DNA of 64,000 nucleotides from Streptomyces gilvus (GCF_022513565.1 NZ_JAKWBE010000001.1:310001-374000), one strand, 5' to 3'; positions 44,924 through 54,726 are shown, counted from the stretch's first letter. Notes: a model not told the origin generated them from the letters alone. Translations and numbers: made by a program.

Positions 44924-45978
44924 CAGAGCTCCACCTGTGGCTGCGCCACGAGGACCGCACGACCGAACGACGCACACCGGTCGTGCCGTCCGACGCCCGT
45001 CGGCTCGTCGAGGCCGGAGTGACGCTGACGGTGGAGGAGTCCCCGCAGCGGATCTTCCCGATCGAGGAGTACGAGGCGGCGGGCTGCGCTCTCGCGCCCG
45101 CGGGGACGTGGGTGTCGGCGCCCCGCGACGCCGTGGTCCTGGGCTTGAAGGAACTCCCGGACGGACCAGCGGAACTGATCCATCGTCACGTCTTCTTCGG
45201 GCACGCCTACAAGCGGCAGCCGGGAGCGGAGGCCCTGCTGCGGCGGTTCGCCGCCGGGGGAGGCCGACTCCTCGATCTCGAGTACCTGGTGGACGACGAC
45301 GGCCGCCGGCTGGCCGCCTTCGGCTTCTGGGCCGGCTACCTCGGCGCCGCCCTCGCCGTGCTCCAGCACCGGGGCAGGCTGGTCGCTCCCCTCACGCCCA
45401 CCACGAAGGAGGAGCTGGACGACAGGCTCCAACGCGCCGAGGGGGACGAGGAGTTCACGGCCCTGGTGATCGGCGCGCTGGGCCGCAGCGGCCGGGGAGC
45501 CCGCGTCGCCCTGCACACCGCCGGGATCGAGCCGACCTGCTGGGACCTGGCCGAGACCCGCGACCTGGACCGGTCGGCGCTGCTCGCCCACGACCTCATG
45601 GTGAACTGCGTCCTCGCCACCAGCCCGGTCCCGCCCTTCGTGCGCGAGCAGGACCTCGACGACCCCGTCCGCCGCCTGCGCACCCTGTGCGACGTCACCT
45701 GCGACGTCGGCTCGCCCCTGAACGTCCTGCCGGTCTACGACCGCACCACCGACTGGACCGATCCGGCCCGACGCCTGCGCAAGGAACCCCCGCTCGACCT
45801 CATCGCCATCGACAACCTGCCCTCCCTGCTCCCGCGCGAGTCCAGCACCGACTTCTCCGCGGCGCTGGTCCTGCAGCTGCTGGAGTTCGGGGTGGGCGGG
45901 CCGTGGGGCCGCTGTCTGGACCGCTTCCACCAGGCCTGCCGTGAACTCGGCATCGGGGAAGGGGAGTTCCGTGGCTGA
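44920..45978 (+). CDS. Saccharopine dehydrogenase-like protein, LYS1/alanine-dehydrogenase type
   Basis: 352 residues. N-terminal LHLWLRHEDRTTERRTPVVP with RRLVEAGVTLTVEES and FFGHAYKRQPGAEALLRRFA resembles the lysine-forming saccharopine dehydrogenases (LYS1) and the lysine-ketoglutarate reductase half of animal AASS. LLDLEYLVDDDGRRLAAFGF is also typical. It would join lysine and 2-oxoglutarate or split saccharopine. Overlaps the FAD oxidase gene and the LYS9-like gene (8 nt). Confidence 0.75.
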   Translation: MTELHLWLRHEDRTTERRTPVVPSDARRLVEAGVTLTVEESPQRIFPIEEYEAAGCALAPAGTWVSAPRDAVVLGLKELPDGPAELIHRHVFFGHAYKRQPGAEALLRRFAAGGGRLLDLEYLVDDDGRRLAAFGFWAGYLGAALAVLQHRGRLVAPLTPTTKEELDDRLQRAEGDEEFTALVIGALGRSGRGARVALHTAGIEPTCWDLAETRDLDRSALLAHDLMVNCVLATSPVPPFVREQDLDDPVRRLRTLCDVTCDVGSPLNVLPVYDRTTDWTDPARRLRKEPPLDLIAIDNLPSLLPRESSTDFSAALVLQLLEFGVGGPWGRCLDRFHQACRELGIGEGEFRG

Positions 45979-47125
45979 CCGCGTCGCCGCCGGCGGCACC
46001 GTCCACTGGGTCGGCGCCGGACTGTCCACGGGCAGCGGACTGGCCCGGCTCTGCGACAGCGCCCCGCGCGTACGGCTGTGGCACCGCACCGAGGAACGCG
46101 CCGCCGAGGCCCTCGGCCGGCTGGGCCTCACCGGACGCGCCGAACCCCGCGCCTACACGCTCCCCACGCTCACCGCCGAACTGGCGCCCGGCGACGTCGT
46201 CGTGTCGATGCTGCCCGCACCCGAGCACGCCGGCATCCTGGCGGCCTGCGTGGCCGGCGGCGCCCACTTCGCCTGCTCCAGCTATGTCTCCGACGCCGTC
46301 CTGGAGCAGGTCCCGGCGGCGGCGGAGGCCGGCCTGGTCGTCCTCACGGAGGCCGGGCTGGACCCCGGCATAGACCACCTCTTCGCCCACAGCCTCGTCG
46401 CCCGCGCCCGCGAGGCCGTCGGCGACGGTACGGCGGCCTCGTACGCCTTCACCTCCTACTGCGGCGGCATCCCCGCCGTCCCGAACGACTTCAGGTACCG
46501 CTTCAGCTGGGCACCGGCGGGCGTCCTCAACGCCCTTCGTTCGCCCGCGCGGTACATCGAGGACGGATCGGCGGTCACCGCCGAACGGCCCTGGGAGGTC
46601 ACCCGGCCGCACGTCCTGGACGGTGAGACCTTCGAGGTGTACCCGAACCGCGACAGCGTCCCCTTCGTCGAGCAGTACGGGCTGCCGGACGCCTGGCAGG
46701 CTCGGTCCTTCGTGCGCGGCACGCTGCGGCTGGAGGGCTGGCTACGCGCCTGGGACGCGGTGTTCGAGGAGCTGAAGGCCGGGGACGACGCCCGGATCGC
46801 CGCGCTGGCACGGGAGTTGGCCGAGCGCCATCCGACCACGGACGCCGACCGGGACCGGGTCGTGCTCGCCGTGTCACTGGACGTGCGGGCGGGGGAGGGG
46901 CGCAGCTGGTCGGGGAGTTACCTCCTCGACCTGGTCGGCGACGCGGAGGAGAGCGCGATGGCTCGCTGCGTCTCCCGTCCCCTGGCCCTGGGCGTCCGCC
47001 ACATCCTCGACGGCACCCTGCCCGCGGGCCTGAACCGGGCGGCGGAGACGGCCGCCCGGTCGGAGGCCTGGCTCGGTGAACTGGCCGAGGAGGGACTGGA
47101 GTTCAGCCTGCGGGCCGACGAGTAG
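45971..47125 (+). CDS. Saccharopine dehydrogenase family protein, LYS9 type
   Basis: 384 residues from the GTG at 45971, with GGAAGGGGAG upstream inside the preceding gene. N-terminal NAD(P)-binding TVHWVGAGLSTGSGLARLCD; VVVSMLPAPEHAGILAACV; ACSSYVSDAV; LTEAGLDPGIDHLFAHSLV, the latter matching the glutamate-forming saccharopine dehydrogenase (LYS9) consensus EAGLDPGIDH. With the LYS1-type partner it could complete lysine-to-aminoadipate-semialdehyde conversion or the reverse. It is convergent with the serine-hydrolase gene, 6 nt apart. Confidence 0.8.
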   Translation: MADRVAAGGTVHWVGAGLSTGSGLARLCDSAPRVRLWHRTEERAAEALGRLGLTGRAEPRAYTLPTLTAELAPGDVVVSMLPAPEHAGILAACVAGGAHFACSSYVSDAVLEQVPAAAEAGLVVLTEAGLDPGIDHLFAHSLVARAREAVGDGTAASYAFTSYCGGIPAVPNDFRYRFSWAPAGVLNALRSPARYIEDGSAVTAERPWEVTRPHVLDGETFEVYPNRDSVPFVEQYGLPDAWQARSFVRGTLRLEGWLRAWDAVFEELKAGDDARIAALARELAERHPTTDADRDRVVLAVSLDVRAGEGRSWSGSYLLDLVGDAEESAMARCVSRPLALGVRHILDGTLPAGLNRAAETAARSEAWLGELAEEGLEFSLRADE

Positions 47126-47131
47126 GCGGGC

Positions 47132-48361
47132 TCAGCCCGTGACCGCCTCGTGCACCAGGCGCCTGAGGTCCGGTATGACCCCGAGCGGGGTCTTCGGCCG
47201 GACCTGGGTCATGAACTGCACGGTCAGTTCGCGGCGCGGATCGACCCAGAAGGTCGTCGACGCCGCGCCGCTCCAGCCGTAGGTGCCGAGGCTCGACGGG
47301 GTCGGGGTGCGCTCCGGGTCGATGACGACGGAGACGCCGAGGCCGAAGCCGACGCCCTCGTTGTTCGGCTCGTCGTGGACCGGACGGCTGCCGAAGGAGC
47401 GCAGGTCGGCGCCGCCGGGCAGATGGTTCTCGGTCATCAGGTCGACCGTCTCGGCCTTCAGCAGACGGACGCCGTCGAGTTCGCCGCGACGGCGCAGGAA
47501 CTCCATGAAGCGGTGCATGTCGTGCGCCGAGGCCACCATGCCGCCGCTGCCGGACAGCAGACGCGGGCGCCCGCGCAACGGCAGCCCCGGGACCGGCTCG
47601 ATACCGCAGTCGTCGGTCTCGCCGTACAACTCGGCCAGGCGGGGCGCCTGTTCGTCGGTGACGTGGAATCCGGCGTCGGTCATGCCGAGCGGGCCGAGGA
47701 CGCGCTCCGCGAAGAACGCGTCGAGCGGCTGCCCCGAGACCACCTCGATCACCCTGCCGAGCACATTGGTGGCCACCGAGTAGTTCCACTCCGTGCCCGG
47801 CTCGAACTGCAGCGGCAGACCCGCGTACACGTCGACCGTCTCGGCGAGGGTGGTGCCCGGCACCACCGACGACTCCAGGCCGGCCGCGCGGTAGAGGGCG
47901 TCGACGGGGTGGGAGTGGTAGAAGCCGAAGGTCAGGCCCGCGGTGTGGGTCAGCAGGTGGCGGATCAGGATCGGCCCGGACGCCGGGCGGGTGCGGACAT
48001 CGGCCCCGGAGCCGCTCTCGTACACCCGCGGCTCGGCGAAGGCCGGCAGGTACCGGGCGAGCGGGTCGTCCAGGGAGAGCCGGCCCTCCTCGACGAGGAT
48101 CAGGGCGGCGACGGTGGTGACCGGCTTGGTCATGGAGTAGATCCGCCACAGGGTGTCCGGCTCGACGGGCAGCCCGGCCGCGACGTCGCGCAGGCCGTGG
48201 GTGGTGAGGTGGGCGACATGTCCGGCGCGGGCCACGGCCACCAGGTAGCCGGGCAGGCGTCCCTCGTCGACGAAGTGGGCGAGATGCTGGTCCAGGCGGT
48301 CCAGCGCCTTCACGTCCAGCCCGGCCTCTTCCGGGTCCGCCTCTTGTCGCAGCTGTGCCAT
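47132..48361 (-). CDS. Serine hydrolase, class C beta-lactamase/esterase family
   Basis: 409 residues from the ATG at 48361 (GGAGGAGA upstream). The SxxK motif is Ser76-Lys79 in RIYSMTKPVT, and the tyrosine motif is near Tyr194 (WNYSVATNVLG). GPLGMTDAGFHV, GSGGMVASAHDMHRFMEFL and GTYGWSGAASTTFWVDP are typical of EstB-like esterases. No signal peptide, so an intracellular esterase is more likely than a penicillin-binding enzyme. Divergent from the F420-type oxidoreductase gene. Confidence 0.88.
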   Translation of the reverse strand: MAQLRQEADPEEAGLDVKALDRLDQHLAHFVDEGRLPGYLVAVARAGHVAHLTTHGLRDVAAGLPVEPDTLWRIYSMTKPVTTVAALILVEEGRLSLDDPLARYLPAFAEPRVYESGSGADVRTRPASGPILIRHLLTHTAGLTFGFYHSHPVDALYRAAGLESSVVPGTTLAETVDVYAGLPLQFEPGTEWNYSVATNVLGRVIEVVSGQPLDAFFAERVLGPLGMTDAGFHVTDEQAPRLAELYGETDDCGIEPVPGLPLRGRPRLLSGSGGMVASAHDMHRFMEFLRRRGELDGVRLLKAETVDLMTENHLPGGADLRSFGSRPVHDEPNNEGVGFGLGVSVVIDPERTPTPSSLGTYGWSGAASTTFWVDPRRELTVQFMTQVRPKTPLGVIPDLRRLVHEAVTG

Positions 48362-48559
48362 CGCTCTCCTCCGAATGCGCTCGTCGAAGCCCGGCGCGGC
48401 GTGCTCCGTCCCACGGGCCCCGGAACTCATCGTCGCGCAGGAACAGCGGCCCGGTCCCCCTCTTGACCGGGATTGATCGCTGGGAGGGAACGTTTTGGCA
48501 GAGCGTTTCCCGCCACCGCGACGGGAATGCGAAGCACCGCCGGACGGGTTGACTGCCGT

Positions 48560-48997
48560 ATGACTCAGGACACACTGCTCGAGCTGCTCTCCGAACAACG
48601 TGGCGGAGTGCTGGTCACCCTCAAGCGCGACGGCCGCCCCCAGCTGTCGAACGTCAGCCACCACTACTACCCGCAGGAGGGCATCGTCCGGATCTCGGTC
48701 ACGGACGACCGCGCCAAGACCCGCAATCTGCGCCGGGACCCGCGCGCCTCGTACCACGTCTCCAGCCCGGACCGCTGGGCCTACACGGTCGTCGAGGGCA
48801 CAGCGGAGCTCTCGCCCGTCGCCAAGGATCCCCAGGACGACACGGTCGAGGAACTGATCCGGCTCTACCGGGACATCCTGGGCGAGCACCCCGACTGGGA
48901 CGACTACCGCGCCACGATGATCCGTGACGGCCGGCTGGTGGTGCGCCTGAAGGTGGACCACGCGTACGGCATCCCGAAGCGCGCCGACCAGGGCTGA
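48560..48997 (+). CDS. PPOX-class F420-dependent oxidoreductase
   Basis: 145 residues from the ATG at 48560. Split-barrel flavin/F420 fold: LLSEQRGGVLVTLKRDGRPQ, LSNVSHHYYPQEGIVRISV, DDRAKTRNLRRDPRASYHV, ending VRLKVDHAYGIPKR. The K-x-x-N-L-R-R-D-P-R signature is usual in F420-binding members. It reduces unknown substrates with F420H2. Ribosome site weak. The 198-nt divergent gap upstream holds GGGAACG / CGTTTCCC (48486-48492, 48504-48511), a possible control element. Confidence 0.85.
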   Translation: MTQDTLLELLSEQRGGVLVTLKRDGRPQLSNVSHHYYPQEGIVRISVTDDRAKTRNLRRDPRASYHVSSPDRWAYTVVEGTAELSPVAKDPQDDTVEELIRLYRDILGEHPDWDDYRATMIRDGRLVVRLKVDHAYGIPKRADQG

Positions 48998-49082
48998 GGG
49001 TCACGAGGGCCAGCGGGACGGCGGCTGTCGCGGGTACGGCGCCTCGAACGTCCCTGTGCGCCTCGCCGCCCAGCACGCCGCC

Positions 49083-50549
49083 TCACTGGCGGCTGACGGT
49101 CCGGGTGACGCCGGTGACGACCGTGGTGGCCAGGATCCACCCGGTGATGATCAGGGCGTAGGCGAGGTACTGGTACCAGCCGCTCGGCGCGAAGGCGTCC
49201 TCCTGGCCGAAGGAGATCACCGGCAGGAGCAGGTCGAGGGTGTAGAACACCGGGTTGAAGTGCGGGGCCTCCGACGCCTTGAGCGGGTGCGGGTGGTGCA
49301 GGGCGTACGCGAGCGAGCCGACGGCCAGCAGCGACAAAAGCCACCCGGCGGCGCGCAGCGGGTGGAAGCCGTAGCCGACGGTGGCGTCCTGCATGTAGCC
49401 CCAGGCGCGGCCGTACCAGGCGCGGGTCGAGCGCAGCCGGCGCTGCCTGGCGAGGAGGACGAGCCGTGCGGCGTGGTCGTCGCCGACCCGGCGGTAGGCG
49501 GCCGACAGCTGTTCGTAGGCGTGCGGGACATAGCCGTCGCCGTCCCGGTCCAGCATGGGCAGGCGGCGTTCGGCGGGCACGTGCGGGGTGAGCGAGGTGT
49601 AGACGAGGTCGCCCAGGAACACCTCGGCGGGCAGTATCTCCGGTTCCAGGAACAGGACTTCGATCTGGGCGCGGCGCAGGTTGAGGGCGCCTTCCATGGG
49701 CGGCCCCTTGCGCAGCCACAGCTCCCCGATGCCGCAGCTGCTCGCCCGCAGGGCGGTGTCTCCGGGGTTCGCCAGCCGTGCGTACGACAGGTCGAACCGG
49801 CCGGCGACGCGGGCGCCGCGCAGACCGATCCAGCCGTCGCTGTGCGCCCGCCGCATCAGGAGGTCGCCCTGCACCGCCAGGGTCTCACCGTCGAGGACCG
49901 CGCCGCCCGGACGGTTGAGCCGGGCGTCGTTCAGCCGTACCGACCCGGCGATCTCGGCCCCGTTGAGGCGTATCTCGCCGTCCGCCCGCAGTCCGGGCGC
50001 CCACAGATCGTCGCCGACGCTGACGTGGTTGAGGTGGAGGGCGCCCTCGGAGCCGTCCTCTGGCGCCGAGAACCGGGCGCGGTCCAGGAACAGCGCCCCC
50101 GCTATGTGCGCCCCGCCCAGCCGCACCGGCCCCCGGAACCGGCAGTCCGTGAGCCGCAGCACCCCCTCGACCCGGACCGTCGCCGCGGACAGCCCGGGCA
50201 GCACCGAGTCGCTCAGGTTGAGCTGCCGCAGCCGCGCGCCGTACAGCTGCGGGACCTCCTCGAAGTGGCAGTGGCTGAGCCGGACCGCGTGGTCGGTCGT
50301 GCCGTACCGCAGGTCGAGGACGCCGGTGATCCGGGCGCCGTCCACCTTCAGCGCGGCTATCTCACCCGGCTCCTCGGGCCCGTTGAGCAGCAGGGCCCGC
50401 AACACGGTCGCCCGCAGGGTCCGTTCGGGGCCCCACCGCACGCCCTCGGCCGGGTCCTCGTCGCCGCCCGCAGCGAAGTCGACCGCTTCCCCCGTGGCGA
50501 ACGCCCGCCACACCCGCCGCTCGGCCGGCGTCAGTTCGTTGATCTCCAC
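49083..50549 (-). CDS. Pentapeptide-like beta-helix protein with C-terminal membrane anchor (membrane-associated oxidoreductase)
   Basis: 488 residues. The first ~330 contain repeated xxLxxxxF/L-type rungs (VLRALLLNG, LRLTDCRFRGPVRLGGAHI, ALFLDRARF, IRLNGAEIAGSVRLNDARL), giving a right-handed beta-helix. A soluble helical segment follows (VGDDHAARLVLLARQRRLR), then two or three membrane spans (AAGWLLSLLAVGSLAYAL; YALIITGWILATTVVTGVT). Streptomyces databases name it membrane-associated oxidoreductase, but I see no cofactor motif to support an oxidoreductase role. Confidence 0.7.
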   Translation of the reverse strand: MEINELTPAERRVWRAFATGEAVDFAAGGDEDPAEGVRWGPERTLRATVLRALLLNGPEEPGEIAALKVDGARITGVLDLRYGTTDHAVRLSHCHFEEVPQLYGARLRQLNLSDSVLPGLSAATVRVEGVLRLTDCRFRGPVRLGGAHIAGALFLDRARFSAPEDGSEGALHLNHVSVGDDLWAPGLRADGEIRLNGAEIAGSVRLNDARLNRPGGAVLDGETLAVQGDLLMRRAHSDGWIGLRGARVAGRFDLSYARLANPGDTALRASSCGIGELWLRKGPPMEGALNLRRAQIEVLFLEPEILPAEVFLGDLVYTSLTPHVPAERRLPMLDRDGDGYVPHAYEQLSAAYRRVGDDHAARLVLLARQRRLRSTRAWYGRAWGYMQDATVGYGFHPLRAAGWLLSLLAVGSLAYALHHPHPLKASEAPHFNPVFYTLDLLLPVISFGQEDAFAPSGWYQYLAYALIITGWILATTVVTGVTRTVSRQ

Positions 50550-50663
50550 AGGGCGGGACTCTAACGCCCCCGCACGACAGCCGCCCGGGCCACGACACCA
50601 ACGCGTCCGCTCACCGCGGGTGTTGAGCGAACGCGGAGGGATGCGTGGCCCGGGCCGGGAGGG

Positions 50664-51257
50664 CTACGGCCGGGTGTTCCACTCGGCGACGACCGGGCGG
50701 CCGTGCTCGGTCGACAGGCGGCTGACCGTGCCCGTGGAGAGCTGGAACAGCCGTCCCTCGGTGGGCGGCAGACCCAGTCGGCGGGCGGTCAGGACGCGCA
50801 GGAAGTGGGCGTGCGCGACGAGGATCACGTCCCCCGTTCGGTGGGCGAGGGCCGTGTCCACCCGGGCCAGCACGCGGTCGGCGCGGTCACCCACTTCGGC
50901 CGGGGACTCGCCGGGGTGCCCGTCGGGGCCGGGTGGGACGCCGTCCCGCCACAGGTCCCAGTCGGGGCGGGTGCGGTGGATCTCGTCGGTGGTGATGCCC
51001 TCGTAGCCGCCGTAGTCCCACTCGTGCAGGTCGGGCTCGATCACGGGAGAGGGGACGCCCGCGAGTTCGGCGGTGCGTAGCGCGCGGCCGAGCGGGCTGG
51101 TCAGGGCGAGTGCGCAGGTCCGCTGCGAGAGGAGGGGAGCGAGGGACTTGGCCTGCTCCTCACCGTGCTGGGTGAGGGGCAGGTCGGTGAAGCTGGTGTG
51201 CTGTCCGGAAACGCTCCACTCCGTCTCGCCGTGGCGGACCAGGAGAAGGTCCCCCAC
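50664..51257 (-). CDS. Histidine phosphatase family protein (phosphoglycerate-mutase-like)
   Basis: 197 residues from a GTG at 51257. Catalytic LLLVRHGETEWS (Arg8, His9) and later ILVAHAHFLRVL contain the two active-site histidines; EWDYGGYEGIT provides the acid. The start is 7 nt after the stop of the 6-phosphogluconate dehydrogenase gene, so it probably ends the pentose-phosphate operon and may dephosphorylate a sugar phosphate. Confidence 0.88.
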   Translation of the reverse strand: MGDLLLVRHGETEWSVSGQHTSFTDLPLTQHGEEQAKSLAPLLSQRTCALALTSPLGRALRTAELAGVPSPVIEPDLHEWDYGGYEGITTDEIHRTRPDWDLWRDGVPPGPDGHPGESPAEVGDRADRVLARVDTALAHRTGDVILVAHAHFLRVLTARRLGLPPTEGRLFQLSTGTVSRLSTEHGRPVVAEWNTRP

Positions 51258-51264
51258 GGACTTG

Positions 51265-52143
51265 CTACTCCTTCGACTCGACGGCGTGGCCGCCGAACTG
51301 GTTGCGCAGCGCCGCGATCATCTTCATCTGCGGGGAGTCGTCCTGGCGGGAGGCGAACCGCGCGAACAGGGAGGCCGTGATCGTCGGCAGCGGGACGGCG
51401 TTGTCGATGGCCGCCTCGACCGTCCAGCGTCCCTCACCGGAGTCCTGCGCGAAGCCCTTGAGCTTGTCGAGGTGCTCGTCCGCGTCGAGGGCGTTGACCG
51501 CCAGGTCCAGCAGCCAGGAACGGATGACCGTGCCCTCCTGCCAGGACCGGAAGACCTCGCGGACGCTGTCCACCGAGTCGACCTTCTCCAGCAGCTCCCA
51601 GCCCTCGGCGTAGGCCTGCATCATGGCGTACTCGATGCCGTTGTGGACCATCTTCGAGAAGTGCCCGGCGCCCACCTTGCCCGCGTGGACATAGCCGTAC
51701 GGGCCCTCGGGCTTGAGCGCCTCGAAGATCGGGTGGAGCCGCTCGACGTGCTCCTTGTCGCCGCCGACCATCAGCGCGTAGCCGTTCTGCAGGCCCCACA
51801 CACCGCCGGAGACACCCGCGTCGACGAAGCCGATGCCCTTGGCGCCCAGTTCCTCGGCGTGCTTCTCGTCGTCCGTCCAGCGGGAGTTGCCGCCGTCGAC
51901 GACCGTGTCGCCGGGGGAGAGGAGGGTGCCGAGCTCGTCGACGACCGACTGGGTGGCGGCGCCGGCCGGGACCATCACCCAGACCACGCGCGGGGCTTCC
52001 AGCTTGTCGACCAGTTCGGCGAGGCTCGTCGCGTCGGAGAGGTCGGGGTTGCGGTCGTAGCCGATGACGGTGTGGCCGGCGCGGCGGATCCGCTCGCGCA
52101 TGTTGCCGCCCATCTTGCCGAGACCGATGAGACCGAGTTGCAT
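51265..52143 (-). CDS. gnd: 6-Phosphogluconate dehydrogenase (decarboxylating), short form
   Basis: 292 residues, much shorter than the ~470-residue enzyme of E. coli; this is the short bacterial type. MQLGLIGLGKMGGNMRERIR binds NAD(P), VVDGGNSRWTDD and DAGVSGGVWGLQNGYALMVG form the substrate site, and KVGAGHFSKMVHNGIEYAM holds the catalytic Lys-His-Asn. It turns 6-phosphogluconate into ribulose-5-phosphate. ATG at 52143 is 2 nt from the pgi stop codon. Confidence 0.93.
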   Translation of the reverse strand: MQLGLIGLGKMGGNMRERIRRAGHTVIGYDRNPDLSDATSLAELVDKLEAPRVVWVMVPAGAATQSVVDELGTLLSPGDTVVDGGNSRWTDDEKHAEELGAKGIGFVDAGVSGGVWGLQNGYALMVGGDKEHVERLHPIFEALKPEGPYGYVHAGKVGAGHFSKMVHNGIEYAMMQAYAEGWELLEKVDSVDSVREVFRSWQEGTVIRSWLLDLAVNALDADEHLDKLKGFAQDSGEGRWTVEAAIDNAVPLPTITASLFARFASRQDDSPQMKMIAALRNQFGGHAVESKE

Positions 52144-52145
52144 TG

Positions 52146-53798
52146 TCACTTGCCTTCCTTGAGGTCGCGGTAGGCGGCCACGAGTGCGGTGGTGGAGGGG
52201 TCGAGGCCCGGGACGTCCGCGCCTTCGGTCAGGGCGGGCTCGACGCGCTTGGCGAGCACCTTGCCGAGCTCGACGCCCCACTGGTCGAAGGAGTCGATGT
52301 TCCAGATCGCGCCCTGGACGAACACCTTGTGCTCGTAGAGGGCGATCAGCTGGCCGAGGACCGACGGGGTCAGCTCGCGCGCCAGGATGGTCGTGGTGGG
52401 GTGGTTGCCCCGGAAGGTGCGGTGCGCGACCTGCTCCTCGGGCACACCCTCCGCGCGCACCTCGTCGGCGGTCTTGCCGAAGGCGAGCGCCTGGCCCTGT
52501 GCGAACAGGTTGGCCATCAACAGGTCGTGCTGCGCCTTGAGTTCGGCGCTCAGTTCGTCCACCGGGCGGGCGAAGCCGATCAGGTCCGCCGGGATCAGCT
52601 TGGGGCCCTGGTGGATCAACTGGTAGTAGGCGTGCTGCCCGTTGGTGCCGGGCGTGCCCCACACCACCGGCCCGGTCTGCCACTCCACAGGGCGCCCGTC
52701 GCGCTGCACCGACTTGCCGTTGGACTCCATGTCCAGCTGCTGCAGATACGCCGTGAACTTGGAGAGGTAGTGCGAGTACGGCAGCACGGCGTGCGACTGG
52801 GCGTCGTGGAAGTTGCCGTACCAGACGCCCAACAGGCCCAGGATCAGCGGGGCGTTGGCCTCCGCCGACGCGTTCTGGAAGTGCTCGTCGACGATCCGGA
52901 AGCCGTCCAGCATCTCGCGGAAGCGGTCCGGACCGATGGCGATCATCAGGGAGAGGCCGATCGCCGAGTCGTACGAGTACCGTCCGCCGACCCAGTCCCA
53001 GAACTCGAACATGTTGTCCGGGTCGATGCCGAACTCGGTGACCTTGCCGGCGTTCGTCGACAGGGCGACGAAGTGCTTCGCGACCGCCTTGTCGTCGCGG
53101 AGACCGTCGGGGCCCTCCAGCAGCCAGGAACGGGCCGAGGTCGCGTTGGTGATCGTCTCGATCGTGGTGAACGTCTTGGAGGCGACGATGAACAGCGTCT
53201 CCGCCGGGTCCAGGTCGCGCACCGCCTCGTGCAGGTCGGCGCCGTCCACGTTGGACACGAAGCGGAAGGTCGACTCCCGTGCCGTGAAGGCCCGCAGGGC
53301 CTCGTACGCCATCGCGGGCCCGAGGTCCGAACCGCCGATGCCGATGTTGACGACGTTGCGGATCCGCTTGCCGGTGTGGCCGGTCCACTCGCCGGAGCGG
53401 ACCCGCTCGGCGAAGCCGCTCATCTGGTCCAGCACGGCGTGCACCTTCGGCACGACGTTCTCGCCGTCGACCTCGACCACCGCGTCCCGCGCCGCCCGCA
53501 GTGCGGTGTGCAGGACGGCCCGGTCCTCGGTGAGGTTGATCCGCTCGCCGCGGAACATGGCGTCACGCAGCCCGAACACGTCGGTGGCGGCGGCCAGTTC
53601 CTGGAGCAGGGCCAGGGTCTCGTCGGTGATCAGGTGCTTGGAGTAGTCGATGCGCAGATCGCCCACGCGGACGACGTACCGCTCCGCACGCCCGGGGTCC
53701 GTGTCGAACAGCTCCCGCAGCCGGGGTTCGCCCTGGGCGCGGTGGTCCTCCAGGGCGGTCCACTCGGGACGGCGGGTGAGGCTTGGGGTGTCGGACAT
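52146..53798 (-). CDS. pgi: Glucose-6-phosphate isomerase
   Basis: 550 residues, full length. Diagnostic segments: [45 protein letters not shown] [27 protein letters not shown] and [18 protein letters not shown]. Interconverts glucose-6-phosphate and fructose-6-phosphate. Sits 1 nt after opcA and 2 nt before gnd in the leftward pentose-phosphate operon. Confidence 0.96.
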   Translation of the reverse strand: MSDTPSLTRRPEWTALEDHRAQGEPRLRELFDTDPGRAERYVVRVGDLRIDYSKHLITDETLALLQELAAATDVFGLRDAMFRGERINLTEDRAVLHTALRAARDAVVEVDGENVVPKVHAVLDQMSGFAERVRSGEWTGHTGKRIRNVVNIGIGGSDLGPAMAYEALRAFTARESTFRFVSNVDGADLHEAVRDLDPAETLFIVASKTFTTIETITNATSARSWLLEGPDGLRDDKAVAKHFVALSTNAGKVTEFGIDPDNMFEFWDWVGGRYSYDSAIGLSLMIAIGPDRFREMLDGFRIVDEHFQNASAEANAPLILGLLGVWYGNFHDAQSHAVLPYSHYLSKFTAYLQQLDMESNGKSVQRDGRPVEWQTGPVVWGTPGTNGQHAYYQLIHQGPKLIPADLIGFARPVDELSAELKAQHDLLMANLFAQGQALAFGKTADEVRAEGVPEEQVAHRTFRGNHPTTTILARELTPSVLGQLIALYEHKVFVQGAIWNIDSFDQWGVELGKVLAKRVEPALTEGADVPGLDPSTTALVAAYRDLKEGK

Positions 53799-53799
53799 G

Positions 53800-54726
53800 T
53801 CAGACGGTCTCCTTCGCGCTCTCGCCGCGCAGGGCGATCGCGTACATCTCGTCGGCGTCCAGGCGGCGCAGCTCCTCGGCGATGAGCTCGGAGGTGGAGC
53901 GGACCTTCAGGGCGAGGGTGCGGGAGGGCTGGCCCGGCAGGGACAGCGTGGCCAGCGGGCCCTCGGGGCGGTCGATGACGATCTCGCCGTCGGCGGTGCC
54001 CAGGCGCACGGCGGTGACGACCGGGCCGGCCGTGACGACACGGTCGATCCGCACGTTCAGCCGCGCCTCCAGCCAGCGCGCCAGCAGCTCGGCGGCAGGG
54101 TTCTCGGCCTCGGCCTCCACCGCGCCCGAGACGATCTGCGCCCGCGCCTGGTCCAGGGCGGCGGCCAGCATCGAGCGCCAGGGCGTCAGCCGGGTCCAGG
54201 CGAGGTCGGTGTCACCGGGCGCGTAGGAACGGACCCGGGTCTCCAGCGCCTCGAGGGGGTTCTCCACGGCGTACAGGTCGGTGATCCTGCGCTGGGCCAG
54301 CGCGCCCAGCGGGTCCTTCGAGGGGACCTCGGGCGCGTCCACCGGCCACCACACCACGACGGGCGCGTCCGGCAGCAGCAGCGGCAGCACCACCGAGTCG
54401 GCGTGGTCGGACACCTCGCCGTAGGTGCGCAGCACGACCGTCTCACCGGTGCCGGCGTCGGAGCCCACGCGCACCTCGGCGTCCAGCTTGGAGGCGACGC
54501 GGTCGCGCGGGGTGCGGGCCTGCCGCCTGATGACGACCAGGGTGCGCGAGGGGTGCTCGTGCGAGGCCTCCTCGGCCGCCTTGATCGAGTCGTAGGCGTT
54601 CTCCTCGTCCGTGACGATCACCATCGTCAGGACCATGCCCACGGCAGGCGTACCGATGGCGCGGCGACCCTGCACCAGCGCCTTGTTGATCTTGCTTGCC
54701 GTGGTGTCGGTCAGGTCGATCTTCAT
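53800..54726 (-). CDS. opcA: Glucose-6-phosphate dehydrogenase assembly/activator protein OpcA
   Basis: 308 residues. [60 protein letters not shown] and [20 protein letters not shown] are standard OpcA sequence. It assists or allosterically controls the Zwf enzyme encoded immediately upstream; the two genes overlap by 4 nt (ATGA), which fits their joint action. Confidence 0.94.
   Translation of the reverse strand: MKIDLTDTTASKINKALVQGRRAIGTPAVGMVLTMVIVTDEENAYDSIKAAEEASHEHPSRTLVVIRRQARTPRDRVASKLDAEVRVGSDAGTGETVVLRTYGEVSDHADSVVLPLLLPDAPVVVWWPVDAPEVPSKDPLGALAQRRITDLYAVENPLEALETRVRSYAPGDTDLAWTRLTPWRSMLAAALDQARAQIVSGAVEAEAENPAAELLARWLEARLNVRIDRVVTAGPVVTAVRLGTADGEIVIDRPEGPLATLSLPGQPSRTLALKVRSTSELIAEELRRLDADEMYAIALRGESAKETV

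Noticed and set aside
47103..47160. Terminator hairpin CGGGCT/AGCCCG between convergent genes
   Set aside because: The 6-bp stem overlaps the gene ends and is too weak to call.
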